Assembly: GCA_903930505.1 (NCBI GenBank)
Contig: CAIYYQ010000005.1
Location: 1-9,774, forward strand
Reading direction: 5' to 3'
Length of the DNA: 9,774 bases
Source of the DNA: Methanobacteriota archaeon
GTDB lineage: Archaea > Thermoplasmatota > E2 > DHVEG-1
In this document: positions 1-6,743 of the stretch, one piece after another
Numbering within the stretch: position 1 is the stretch's first letter
Layout of the letters: each line of letters begins with the position of its first letter
Notes under the pieces: model-generated
What the model was told of the DNA's origin: nothing
Seen by the model: the letters and a program-made list of their open reading frames with translations, nothing else
Database searches by the model: none
Position numbers and translations under genes: made by a program

Positions 1-65
1 ATTCCAGTCATGCTTACGATAGTATGGATAGCGCTGAGAACAAGAAAAAAGATGCTAAGTACTAA
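1..65 (+). CDS. 3' end of an unidentified upstream gene (partial, frame uncertain)
   Basis: Two frames stay open from the left edge into this stretch. The frame ending at TAA 63-65 encodes a hydrophilic, charged tail (…SAENKKKDAKY) and is rich in RNY-type codons (agt, gct, gat, aac), like the real genes here, so I prefer it. The other frame ends at TAA 73-75 and gives a hydrophobic run followed by RTRKK, as at the end of a membrane protein. Either way the gene ends within 12 bases of the permease start, so the two are probably co-transcribed. Too little is visible to name a product. Confidence 0.4.
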   Translation, partial: SSHAYDSMDSAENKKKDAKY

Positions 66-76
66 AGGAGCGTAAT

Positions 77-1045
77 ATGGATATATTTTATCCGATCCAA
101 GTATTCGCAGACTGGCTTACGTATTCAATATTTTCCATACCGAAGGGTTCATTGCTGGCAAACGCAGTGAATTTTTTCATCTATGACGTCATCAAGATAT
201 TCATACTTCTTTCAATCATCATATTTATCGTGTCGTTCATAAGAACCTATCTTCCGCCGGAGAAGGTACGAAAGATTCTGTCCCGTCAGAATGAATATGT
301 TGGGAATGTTTTAGCTTCATTTCTTGGCGTCATTACTCCGTTTTGTTCATGCAGTGCAGTCCCTCTTTTCCTTGGGTTTGTCGAAGTCGGTGTACCGTTA
401 GGTGTCACATTTTCTTTCCTGGTGGCTTCTCCGATGATAAATGAGGTTGCATTGGTTTTATTATTCGGAATGTTCGGCTGGCAGGTTGCTCTCCTTTACA
501 TGATAAGTGGAATAATCATAGCAATATTCGCGGGAATCCTTATAGGGAAATTAAAAGTAGAGAATCTTGTCGAAGAATTTGTCTATAAAAATAAGGCAAC
601 GGCAGAACTGGAAATAAAAGAGATGGAATTTAAAGAACGGATTGACTACTCAAAAACATATGTCCTCGATATCTTAAAAAAAGTATGGATTTACGTCATT
701 ATCGGCATTGGTATAGGGGCATGGATCCATGGCTACGTTCCAATGGATTTCCTTGCGCAATATGCTGGTGCAGACAAATGGTATGCGGTGCCTCTCGCAA
801 CGGTAATCGGCATTCCTTTGTATTCCAACGCAGCAGGAATAATACCGTTAGTGAGTGCACTGACTGAAAAAGGCGTAAGCATGGGAACAACTCTTGCTTT
901 TATGATGGCAGTGACAGGACTATCCTTACCGGAATTCATGATTTTAAGGAAAGTGATGAAAGTAAAACTCATTATCATATTTGCAGTGATCGTGGGAATA
1001 GGGATTATCTTCACAGGGTATTTGTTTAATCTCATTATAGGATAA
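77..1045 (+). CDS. ArsP/DUF318-type permease (SO_0444-like)
   Basis: An integral membrane protein of 322 aa with about eight hydrophobic segments (near residues 33-55, 77-97, 103-130, 132-157, 203-222, 234-256, 266-286 and 297-320) and a charged cytosolic loop at about 158-200. The family signature is clear: TPFCSCSAVPLF with the C90-S-C92 pair, then the VASPMINEVA helix at about 116-125. Known members export trivalent organoarsenicals (ArsP) or are linked to metal efflux (SO_0444); the substrate here cannot be read from the sequence. The start is the ATG at 77, placed 6 bases after a good ribosome binding site (AAAGGAG, 64-70). It leads a four-gene cluster whose next member is a mini-thioredoxin 14 bases downstream, a pairing often seen with this permease family. 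The CSC cysteines could bind thiophilic metal or metalloid, or be redox partners of that thioredoxin (inference). Confidence 0.88.
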   Translation: MDIFYPIQVFADWLTYSIFSIPKGSLLANAVNFFIYDVIKIFILLSIIIFIVSFIRTYLPPEKVRKILSRQNEYVGNVLASFLGVITPFCSCSAVPLFLGFVEVGVPLGVTFSFLVASPMINEVALVLLFGMFGWQVALLYMISGIIIAIFAGILIGKLKVENLVEEFVYKNKATAELEIKEMEFKERIDYSKTYVLDILKKVWIYVIIGIGIGAWIHGYVPMDFLAQYAGADKWYAVPLATVIGIPLYSNAAGIIPLVSALTEKGVSMGTTLAFMMAVTGLSLPEFMILRKVMKVKLIIIFAVIVGIGIIFTGYLFNLIIG

Positions 1046-1059
1046 AGAGGTAAAATAAA

Positions 1060-1296
1060 ATGAAAATAGAAATCTTGGGGATAGGTTGTCCCAAATGCAA
1101 GGCAACTGAGAAAAATGTGAGAAAAGCTGTTGACGAACTGGGAATACAAGCAGAGATTGTCAAAATAGATGATCTTCAGGAGATCGTTAACCGTGGGGTG
1201 ATGATGACCCCTGCTGTGTTTATCGACGGACAAGCTAAGATTGTTGGGCACGTTCCTAGTCCTAATGAAATTAAAAAACTGCTCCAAAAGAAGTAA
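1060..1296 (+). CDS. small thioredoxin-family protein (redox-active disulfide protein 2 type)
   Basis: A 78-aa cytosolic protein made almost entirely of a minimal thioredoxin fold, far shorter than classical thioredoxin (about 105 aa). It starts MKIEILGIGCPKC, with the active-site pair C10-P-K-C13 at the end of the first strand. It also has the cis-proline loop (MMTPAVFIDG, P51) and ends in a basic helix. This is the family of TM0996/MTH895-like 'thioredoxin family protein' or 'redox-active disulfide protein 2'. A ribosome binding site, AGAGGT (about 1046-1051), precedes the ATG. There is no signal peptide, so it acts inside the cell. By position it could keep the permease CSC cysteines reduced or feed electrons to the CcdA-like protein encoded two genes downstream. 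That role is inferred from context; the fold and active site are seen directly. Confidence 0.88.
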   Translation: MKIEILGIGCPKCKATEKNVRKAVDELGIQAEIVKIDDLQEIVNRGVMMTPAVFIDGQAKIVGHVPSPNEIKKLLQKK

Positions 1297-1339
1297 TTGA
1301 CTGATGAAAAAAAAACTAATGTTTCTTTGAGGTGAAAAA

Positions 1340-2134
1340 ATGAGTAAAGAAAATGAGGATATGTGGGTTATTTGCCCTGAATGTAAAACAAAGCTTAAAA
1401 AAGATCATATCGCGACTCATATGATGCATGTTCATGATAAAAAAATAGAAGATTTTGACGAATCCTCTATTAATGTTTTACCTGAAAAAAAACTAAAACA
1501 AAAAAAATCAATGAATCTTTCTTTTGGAACTATTGCTATTATTTTAGTGATATTCGTGATCATTGTTGGAGCTGCGTTTTTTATTTTATCAGCGTCACCA
1601 GATGGTTCAAATAATAGTGGAGATTCAAATAACTCCCAATGGCTTGATGATTATACACCAGCCTATTCTGTTGGAACAGGATCTGACAATTTCTGGATTA
1701 ATTTTCCTGTTGGTGGCCCTTCTGCGGGTCAAGGTGTTAATCATCTAACATGGATTACAGAAGACTTAAAAGAAAAACCAGTAGTTTTTGTATGCCATAA
1801 AACAGGGTGCGCAGCATGTACACCACAGGCAGACCGTGTTAAAGCTCTTAGAGAAACATATGGAGAAGACGCAGTATTTTACGACCTTGATAACCCTTTT
1901 GAGGGTTATGGAGTTGCTACAGAAGATATTTTAAAGAAATTTAATGAAGCGTTCTATTATGATGCAAATGGGCCACCAAGCTATATAGCATTTACAGGTG
2001 TTTTTACCCTTTTAAAAGATGGAGGAGAAGTAAAAATTGGTTGGCATAGCTGGGAAGGAGACGTTGCTAATGCCGACATGGAAACCTGGATCAAGGATAC
2101 TATATATTATTACCATACAAACAGTGAGGATTAA
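1340..2134 (+). CDS. membrane-anchored thioredoxin-like protein with N-terminal zinc-finger-like motif
   Basis: 264 aa in three parts. Residues 1-57 are a cytosolic head with C12-P-E-C15 followed by H23, H27, H30 and H32, spaced like a C2H2 zinc finger (C-x2-C-x11-H-x4-H). Residues 60-84 form one strongly hydrophobic helix preceded by a lysine-rich stretch (KKLKQKK), so the N-terminus is inside. Residues 85-100 are an N/S/D/G-rich linker. Residues 101-264 look like an extracytoplasmic thioredoxin-like domain: VVFVCHKTGCAAC, with redox pair C157-A-A-C160 and an extra C152, and a likely cis-Pro loop at G211-P-P-S. The start is set by an excellent ribosome binding site, GAGGTGA (1328-1334), 5 bases before ATG 1340. 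The next gene begins 2 bases after the stop. I do not know a named family with this layout. A disulfide reductase or holdase receiving electrons from the neighbouring CcdA-like protein is the likeliest role (inference). Confidence 0.8.
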   Translation: MSKENEDMWVICPECKTKLKKDHIATHMMHVHDKKIEDFDESSINVLPEKKLKQKKSMNLSFGTIAIILVIFVIIVGAAFFILSASPDGSNNSGDSNNSQWLDDYTPAYSVGTGSDNFWINFPVGGPSAGQGVNHLTWITEDLKEKPVVFVCHKTGCAACTPQADRVKALRETYGEDAVFYDLDNPFEGYGVATEDILKKFNEAFYYDANGPPSYIAFTGVFTLLKDGGEVKIGWHSWEGDVANADMETWIKDTIYYYHTNSED

Positions 2135-2136
2135 TA

Positions 2137-3468
2137 ATGAGACGTTTAATATTTATCCTTCTTATTCTTGTTTTTTTATTTCCAACTTTGTTAGCAGCTG
2201 CAGGCGCCAACGATGTGATAAAAGCACCTGATTTCACTGCTACTGACCAAAATGGCGTAGAATTTTCGTTGCATGATTACCAAGGAAAAGTGGTCATCCT
2301 GCATTTCACAGGAGTAGAAAATCCTCTCTGTGTTGAATGTCTTGAAGAAATGGAAGGGCAAATCCATGAACTTGAAAAACTCGCCAAATCATCTGATAAC
2401 GTTAGCATCATTACGATTAACATCAGAAAAAATTCTTATTCAATCAGTGGATACGAAATGTCGGTCAATAATTTTGGGGCGAATATCTCATGGCATTGGG
2501 TGGAGGATTTCACCCCTTTTCCCATAGCGGGATTGTATCAAAAATATTGGTCTATTGATGAAGCGTTTTCTAATCCATCCCTTGTCCTCATCGATACTAA
2601 TCAAAGTATTGTCGGAGTCTACCATGTATATTGTATGGGAAAGGGATCAATTGATGGGATTCAAACTGCTGAATCACTTGCAGGAGATGCAAAATCAATT
2701 GTAAATGGAACATGGAAAGGATCTGATGAAAATTTAGAGGATGAAGAGTTAACCTTCGCCGGTATTTTTCTCTTAGGTATTCTGACTTCAGTGACTCCGT
2801 GTTCGATTGCACTTTTGATTGCTATGATTTCATATGTTGGCTCCTTGCAGAAGAATTCTGAAAAGGAATCCAAGAAATATTCCTTCCAAGGATTATGGAT
2901 AGGAATTATCTTTACTCTGGGTATGTCTCTTGTATTTTTTGTGTTCGGAATGATCATCTCATCCATCGGTGTTTTTCTTGAAGCATCAACTGTGTTTTAC
3001 CTTATCGCAGGGATTATTCTTGTTATTCTGGGTATCAATATCTTCAAGCCGTTTAGTGAGTTAATAAAGAAGAAATCTGAAAAAGGAACAAGTTCAAGAT
3101 TTATAGAAAAAGGACAAGGGATATTTTTGAAAATAAGCAAAAAATCAATTTATCTTGGTGCGTTCTTTTTAGGCATCTTGTTTTCGATTGGATGGGCACC
3201 ATGTGCCCTGTCGTTGATGATGCCGGTCTTTATCCTGACGCTTACTCAAAAAATTTCGATTATCATGGGTGGACTATTGTTGTTTGTCTTTGGTTTAGGT
3301 CACGGGGTACCAATCATCCCATTATGTACTGCTACAAGTAGCATACGTGGAAAACTTGGGAACAAATATGTATCTGCGGGTAAATGGATGCAGAGAATCT
3401 TTGGTATTATTATCATTGTTATAGGAGTTATTATGGCTATCAGATTCTGGGGGATTAAATTCTGGTAA
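2137..3468 (+). CDS. TlpA/AhpC-type thioredoxin domain fused to CcdA/DsbD-type membrane electron carrier
   Basis: 443 aa. Residues 1-23 are a signal peptide (MRRLIFILLI, hydrophobic core, cut near AAA-GA). Residues 27-195 are an extracytoplasmic redoxin domain that begins KAPDFTATDQNGVEFSLHDYQGK, as in TlpA/AhpC-TSA proteins. Its active site is C65-V-E-C68 and its probable cis-Pro loop is NPSLVLID (P147). Residues 205-440 are a six-helix CcdA/DsbD-like region with the two hallmark membrane cysteines, TPC at C222 and APC at C356. CcdA-type proteins pass electrons from cytosolic thioredoxin through the membrane to external thioredoxin-like acceptors; here carrier and first acceptor are one chain. 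The start follows a ribosome binding site, TGAGGA (2125-2130), inside the previous gene, and the gap to that gene is 2 bases. C166 and C397 are additional cysteines of unknown role. It is the last gene of the operon, followed by a T7 tract. Confidence 0.87.
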   Translation: MRRLIFILLILVFLFPTLLAAAGANDVIKAPDFTATDQNGVEFSLHDYQGKVVILHFTGVENPLCVECLEEMEGQIHELEKLAKSSDNVSIITINIRKNSYSISGYEMSVNNFGANISWHWVEDFTPFPIAGLYQKYWSIDEAFSNPSLVLIDTNQSIVGVYHVYCMGKGSIDGIQTAESLAGDAKSIVNGTWKGSDENLEDEELTFAGIFLLGILTSVTPCSIALLIAMISYVGSLQKNSEKESKKYSFQGLWIGIIFTLGMSLVFFVFGMIISSIGVFLEASTVFYLIAGIILVILGINIFKPFSELIKKKSEKGTSSRFIEKGQGIFLKISKKSIYLGAFFLGILFSIGWAPCALSLMMPVFILTLTQKISIIMGGLLLFVFGLGHGVPIIPLCTATSSIRGKLGNKYVSAGKWMQRIFGIIIIVIGVIMAIRFWGIKFW

Positions 3469-3489
3469 ATTTTAAAGAATTTTAAACAG

Positions 3490-3496
3490 TTTTTTT
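3490..3496 (+). terminator. T7 tract, probable end of the permease-redox operon
   Basis: Seven consecutive T residues lie 21 bases after the stop of the CcdA-like gene, in an otherwise AT-rich stretch. Archaeal RNA polymerase terminates at such T-tracts without needing a hairpin, and no strong hairpin precedes this one. The call rests on the tract and its position only. Confidence 0.55.
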
Positions 3497-3560
3497 CCTG
3501 CGAACTTCCTGCTTATGCTCTGTAATCCCTCCAGCGGCTTTCGGTAATGGGGGCTTTGAA

Positions 3561-3577
3561 GATTTGGTAACCAAATC
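3561..3577. repeat. perfect inverted repeat, 8-bp arms around one base
   Basis: GATTTGGT-A-ACCAAATC reads the same on both strands apart from the central base. As RNA it would give a 6-bp stem with loop GUAAC; as DNA it could be a dimer-bound operator. It lies about 285 bases upstream of valS and inside the structured segment, so an RNA stem is the simpler reading. Confidence 0.6.
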
Positions 3578-3592
3578 CCTTGGCGAGCACTA

Positions 3593-3641
3593 TTGTTAAT
3601 GGCTAAAAGCTCTTCCCCTTGGAGCACTTTAGCATTGACAA
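3593..3641. repeat. long imperfect hairpin (18 paired positions)
   Basis: From the outside in: TTGTTAAT (3593-3600) pairs with ATTGACAA (3634-3641) through one G-T wobble. After an unpaired G3601, GCTAAA (3602-3607) pairs with TTTAGC (3628-3633). After a small internal loop (A3608 opposite AC 3626-3627), GCTC (3609-3612) pairs with GAGC (3622-3625). The 9-base loop is TTCCCCTTG. The single wobble would be G-U on the + strand and C-A on the - strand, which slightly favours a + strand RNA. This is the strongest fold in the gap. Confidence 0.55.
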
Positions 3642-3665
3642 GTATTCCCGACGGGAGCTTTTATA

Positions 3666-3861
3666 ATCATTAGAGGTAAATCTTTTAATAAATATGAGAT
3701 TTAAACTTGGAGTTGGTATCACTTCCCATGCACTTTTTATGAAAATTTTTATTTCTGCTTGATTTTAATTAGCGTCGTTCTATAGGAAAATTACTTTAAT
3801 CATAAGGTTAATAAGTAGAAAGTTACTTTGGCCTTCTTGCGTTACTCTTTAAAGGATTATT
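3666..3861. other. AT-rich valS upstream region
   Basis: No open frame longer than about 14 codons is seen on either strand. The stretch holds an inverted repeat with arms AAATCT (3678-3683) and AGATTT (3697-3702) around an AT-rich centre. It also holds several TATA-like strings (TTTAATAAATAT near 3684-3695, TTTAAA near 3701-3706, TTAATAAG at 3808-3815), and two loosely similar ATTACTTT/GTTACTTT strings about 32 bases apart. A valS promoter must be here or further upstream, but which string is used cannot be told from sequence alone. Confidence 0.4.
3808..3815 (+). promoter_or_regulatory. candidate TATA box for valS
   Basis: TTAATAAG is spaced so that transcription would begin near 3838, giving a leader of about 24 bases that contains the weak AAAGGA ribosome binding site (3851-3856). 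Other AT-rich strings upstream compete, so this is tentative. Confidence 0.28.
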
Positions 3862-6579
3862 ATGTCAGAATATGACCAAAAAACTTTAGAACCAAAATGG
3901 CAGAAACAATGGCAAGAAATGAATATCTACCATTTCGATTTTAAAAGCAAGAAAAAACCATACAGCATCGACGTCCCACCTAGATACGCCTCGGGACCTT
4001 TACATGCAGGCCATGCCGTACATTATACGCATATAGATTTCACAGCCAGATACAAACGCATGCGAGGATACAACGTTTTCTTCCCATTATGTTTTGATGT
4101 AAATGGTATACCCATTGAGGAACGAGTAGAACGAAAACTGAACATCACCAGAAAAGATATTGATCGTCATGAATTCATCAAACTCTGCTCCCAGTTCGCA
4201 CAAGAAAACATAGCGACCATGACGAATCAGTTCATCAGACTTGGGGAAAGCATGGATTCCTCAATCTACTATCAAACCGATGCAGAATACTACCGACGCA
4301 TCACCCAGATATCATTTATTGAACTCTACAAAAAAGGCCTTATTTATAAAGGAAAATTTCCGGTGAACTGGTGCCCACGATGCATGACCGCAATGGCAGA
4401 TGCTGAAATCGTCTATGCAGACCGTAAAACAAAACTTAACACGATCAAATTTTATTTCACAAAAACACCAGCAGAACAGATCCTCAAATACCATGGCATA
4501 GGAAAAGATAAACAAGGAACATATGTTGAGATTGCTACAACAAGACCTGAAATGCTTCCGTCATGTCAAATTGTTGCAGTTCACCCAACTGACGAACGAG
4601 CTTCATGGCTTGTCGATCAAACCGTGAAGGTCCCCTTGTTTGAAAAAGAGGTAAAAATCGTTGAAGACGACGCGGTTGACCCGGAGTTTGGAACCGGTAT
4701 CGTGATGATATGCACAGTCGGCGACAAAGAAGATCTCAACTGGGTGTTCAAATATAAACTCCCAATAGAAATGAGCATCAATGAAGAAGGAAAAATGACT
4801 CCGCTCCTCAAGAAATACGCGGGGATGAAAATCGAAGATGCACGAAAATCAGTAATTGAAGATCTTCAAAAAAATAGTCTTCTCATCAAACAAGAACCGC
4901 TTGATCAGAAGGTTGGTGTCTGCTGGCGCTGTAAAACCACAGCGGAGTTCATCAACGCAAAACAATGGTTTTTGAAAACAATTCCGTTTAAACAAATGGT
5001 TCTTGATGCAAGCAACGCAATGAACTGGTATCCACAGTTCATGAAAATCCGTCTGGAAGACTGGGTGAACTCCCTTCAATGGGACTGGGTGCTCAGCAGA
5101 CAACGATATTTTGCAACACCAATACCACTGTGGGAATGTACGAAATGCGGGGAAGTTGTACTAGCACGAATAGAGGACTGTTATGTTGATCCCACCATTG
5201 ATAAACCATCTGTTGAAACATGTCCAAAATGCGGTGGATCGTTGAAAGGCTGCGAAGATGTGTTTGACACCTGGATGGATTCCTCAATTTCACCTTTGTA
5301 TAATACATTCTGGCATCGAGATGATAAACAATTCAAGAAATTGTATCCTATGTCGGTTCGCCCGCAAGCTCATGATATTATTCGAACCTGGGCGTTTTAC
5401 ACGATTCTTCGTTGCACATTGCTTACTGATCAGAAACCCTTTGACAACATTATGATGGGCGGATTTATCCTCTCTGAAGATGGGACGCCGATGCATGCAA
5501 GCCAAGGAAACGTTATCGATCCTTTAGTGGTAATTGATGAGTTTGGTACGGATGCGTTTCGATGTTATGCTGCAAGTTGTGCCCTTGGCGAGGATAACCC
5601 CTATCGGAAAAAAGATGTGGTCCGCGGCGTGAAACTTCTTAGAAAGCTTTGGAATGTACATCAATTCATCGGAATAATCACTGAAGGAAAAAAACCTGCT
5701 AAACCAAAACATTTTCTTGACATTGACCAGTGGATGCTTACAAAATACAGTAAACTTGTGAAAAATGTTACGGATCTTATGGATCGTTTCGAATATTCAC
5801 AGGCAATGAAAGAAATCGAATATTTCCTCTGGCATGAACTTGCGGATCATTATCTTGAGATGGTGAAAGCACCGCTTTACCACAAAGAACATGCTGACAG
5901 TATACGATATACATTGTATACAGTTGGTTTGGGGATATTGAAATTATTTGCCCCGTTTTTCCCTCACATTACAGAGGAGATATATCATATTTGTTATAAA
6001 AATTTTGAAGAAGAAACAAGTATTCATATCTCAGCGTGGCCAGAACCAATCTTGATTAATGAAGAAAAAGAACAAGCAGGAGAACTCGTAAAAAATTATA
6101 TTTCTCAAGTTCGCGCATGGAAAAGCGAACAAGGAATGGCGTTGAATGCACCCATGAGCACACAGGCAACCTACGCCTCAAAAGACATCATTACGAGTTT
6201 TATGCCGAGTGGATCAATCATTAAATCAACGTTGAAATACCCAGATTCTCACCAATTCATCATAGGAAAACCTCCGGTGGAGGAACGTATCACGGAAATC
6301 ACACCAGTTCCAGCAAAACTCGGACCACGATTCAAACAAGAAAGTCAAACGATTATCAACTGGATTAAAACCCATCAAAATGATATGATAAAAAAGATCG
6401 AAAAAGACGGAGAAATACGTGTTTCAGAGATCCTTGGTTTGAATTCTCCGACAAAAGAAGGGTTATTAAAAGACGGATATATCCAGATTAAACGAAATGT
6501 CATGCTGAAAGGAAAAAAGGATACGATGATTCTTTCATTTGAGCATTTCTATCTTGAATATTCCCCGGTGAAAACATGA
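3862..6579 (+). CDS. valS: valine--tRNA ligase, archaeal type, with altered KMSKS motif
   Basis: 905 aa class I aminoacyl-tRNA synthetase that charges tRNA-Val in the cytosol, near the usual archaeal length. The HIGH motif is H48-A-G-H51 within PPRYASGPLHAGH, followed by the ValRS-type FDVNGIPIEE. The editing (CP1) insertion includes TTRPEMLPSC and GTGIVMICTVGDK. Four CxxC pairs are intact: C171/C174, C354/C357, C426/C429 and C454/C457, the last two forming a probable zinc knuckle. The anticodon-binding helical domain follows from about 620, and ISAWPEP and a basic C-terminal region complete the enzyme. The KMSKS loop reads P543-M-H-A-S547 before QGNVIDP, so both signature lysines are missing. 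Everything else looks functional and the frame is intact, so this is a variant motif and not decay. The ATG at 3862 has a weak AAAGGA site in front. The stop overlaps the start of a small membrane peptide gene by 4 bases. Confidence 0.95.
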   Translation: MSEYDQKTLEPKWQKQWQEMNIYHFDFKSKKKPYSIDVPPRYASGPLHAGHAVHYTHIDFTARYKRMRGYNVFFPLCFDVNGIPIEERVERKLNITRKDIDRHEFIKLCSQFAQENIATMTNQFIRLGESMDSSIYYQTDAEYYRRITQISFIELYKKGLIYKGKFPVNWCPRCMTAMADAEIVYADRKTKLNTIKFYFTKTPAEQILKYHGIGKDKQGTYVEIATTRPEMLPSCQIVAVHPTDERASWLVDQTVKVPLFEKEVKIVEDDAVDPEFGTGIVMICTVGDKEDLNWVFKYKLPIEMSINEEGKMTPLLKKYAGMKIEDARKSVIEDLQKNSLLIKQEPLDQKVGVCWRCKTTAEFINAKQWFLKTIPFKQMVLDASNAMNWYPQFMKIRLEDWVNSLQWDWVLSRQRYFATPIPLWECTKCGEVVLARIEDCYVDPTIDKPSVETCPKCGGSLKGCEDVFDTWMDSSISPLYNTFWHRDDKQFKKLYPMSVRPQAHDIIRTWAFYTILRCTLLTDQKPFDNIMMGGFILSEDGTPMHASQGNVIDPLVVIDEFGTDAFRCYAASCALGEDNPYRKKDVVRGVKLLRKLWNVHQFIGIITEGKKPAKPKHFLDIDQWMLTKYSKLVKNVTDLMDRFEYSQAMKEIEYFLWHELADHYLEMVKAPLYHKEHADSIRYTLYTVGLGILKLFAPFFPHITEEIYHICYKNFEEETSIHISAWPEPILINEEKEQAGELVKNYISQVRAWKSEQGMALNAPMSTQATYASKDIITSFMPSGSIIKSTLKYPDSHQFIIGKPPVEERITEITPVPAKLGPRFKQESQTIINWIKTHQNDMIKKIEKDGEIRVSEILGLNSPTKEGLLKDGYIQIKRNVMLKGKKDTMILSFEHFYLEYSPVKT

Positions 6580-6683
6580 AAATAAATAAAAAAACAATGA
6601 GAAGTTGGATGATCAAAATCCTTGCGATAGTCTTTATGCTCCTCATGGTCCTCACGGGTTTTGTCGTCATTTTCCGATCATAA
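6576..6683 (+). CDS. 35-aa single-helix membrane peptide, overlaps valS stop (ATGA)
   Basis: The ATG at 6576 shares ATGA with the valS stop (6577-6579), the classic layout for translational coupling. The 35-codon frame ends at TAA 6681-6683. The product has a basic head (MKINKKTMRSW, residues 1-11), then about 20 hydrophobic residues (ILAIVFMLLMVLTGFVVIF, roughly 15-33), and a short RS tail, so it should be a one-helix membrane protein with its N-terminus inside. The intact frame, start overlap and textbook charge distribution argue that it is real, although at this length chance cannot be excluded. I recognise no family. It is unlikely to be Sec61-beta, which has a longer cytosolic part. The next gene has its own promoter just after it. 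Confidence 0.55.
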   Translation: MKINKKTMRSWMIKILAIVFMLLMVLTGFVVIFRS

Positions 6684-6701
6684 CCACTAGTTCGCGATAG
6701 A

Positions 6702-6712
6702 TTTTTAAATAT
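6702..6712 (+). promoter_or_regulatory. TATA box of the acetate transporter gene
   Basis: TTTTTAAATAT fits the archaeal TATA consensus. Counting about 25 bases downstream puts the transcription start near 6733-6736, so the leader before ATG 6744 would be only about 10 bases. GTGAT (6733-6737), which matches part of the archaeal anti-Shine-Dalgarno sequence, lies at the expected distance from the ATG. Confidence 0.6.
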
Positions 6713-6743
6713 CTGGACTATTCACCGACACCGTGATTTACCT

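Larger units (their letters stand above)
3498..3665. other. GC-richer intergenic segment with several hairpins; possible structured RNA or mobile-element scar
   Basis: This part of the 393-bp gap between the redox operon and valS is clearly richer in G and C than the flanks. It contains a series of potential stems: CCTCCA (about 3529) with TGGGGG (about 3547), a G-T wobble included; a perfect inverted repeat at 3561-3577; a long hairpin at 3593-3641; and TCCC-GAC-GGGA at about 3646-3655. On the - strand a TATA-like TTATAAAAG (about 3657-3665) precedes it, so a - strand transcript of roughly 150 bases is possible. On the + strand it could belong to a long valS leader. I could not match it to tRNA, 7S RNA or RNase P RNA motifs. 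A decayed transposon end is an alternative. Function unknown. Confidence 0.4.

Noticed and set aside
733..1287. 184-codon open frame on the - strand
   Set aside because: It lies antisense to both the permease and the mini-thioredoxin, which have clear family motifs.
3496..3512. TCCTGC direct repeat (two copies, 5 bases apart)
   Set aside because: Only two 6-base copies; expected by chance and not tied to any array or target-site duplication.
3498..3861. tRNA gene, T-box or other named RNA in the valS upstream gap
   Set aside because: No cloverleaf, no GGTTCRANYCC-like T-loop, no 7S or RNase P core motif was found, and T-boxes are not known for archaeal synthetases; only generic stems are seen.
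6689..6700. TCGCGA palindrome upstream of the transporter promoter
   Set aside because: A 6-base palindrome without extended symmetry; too short to support an operator.
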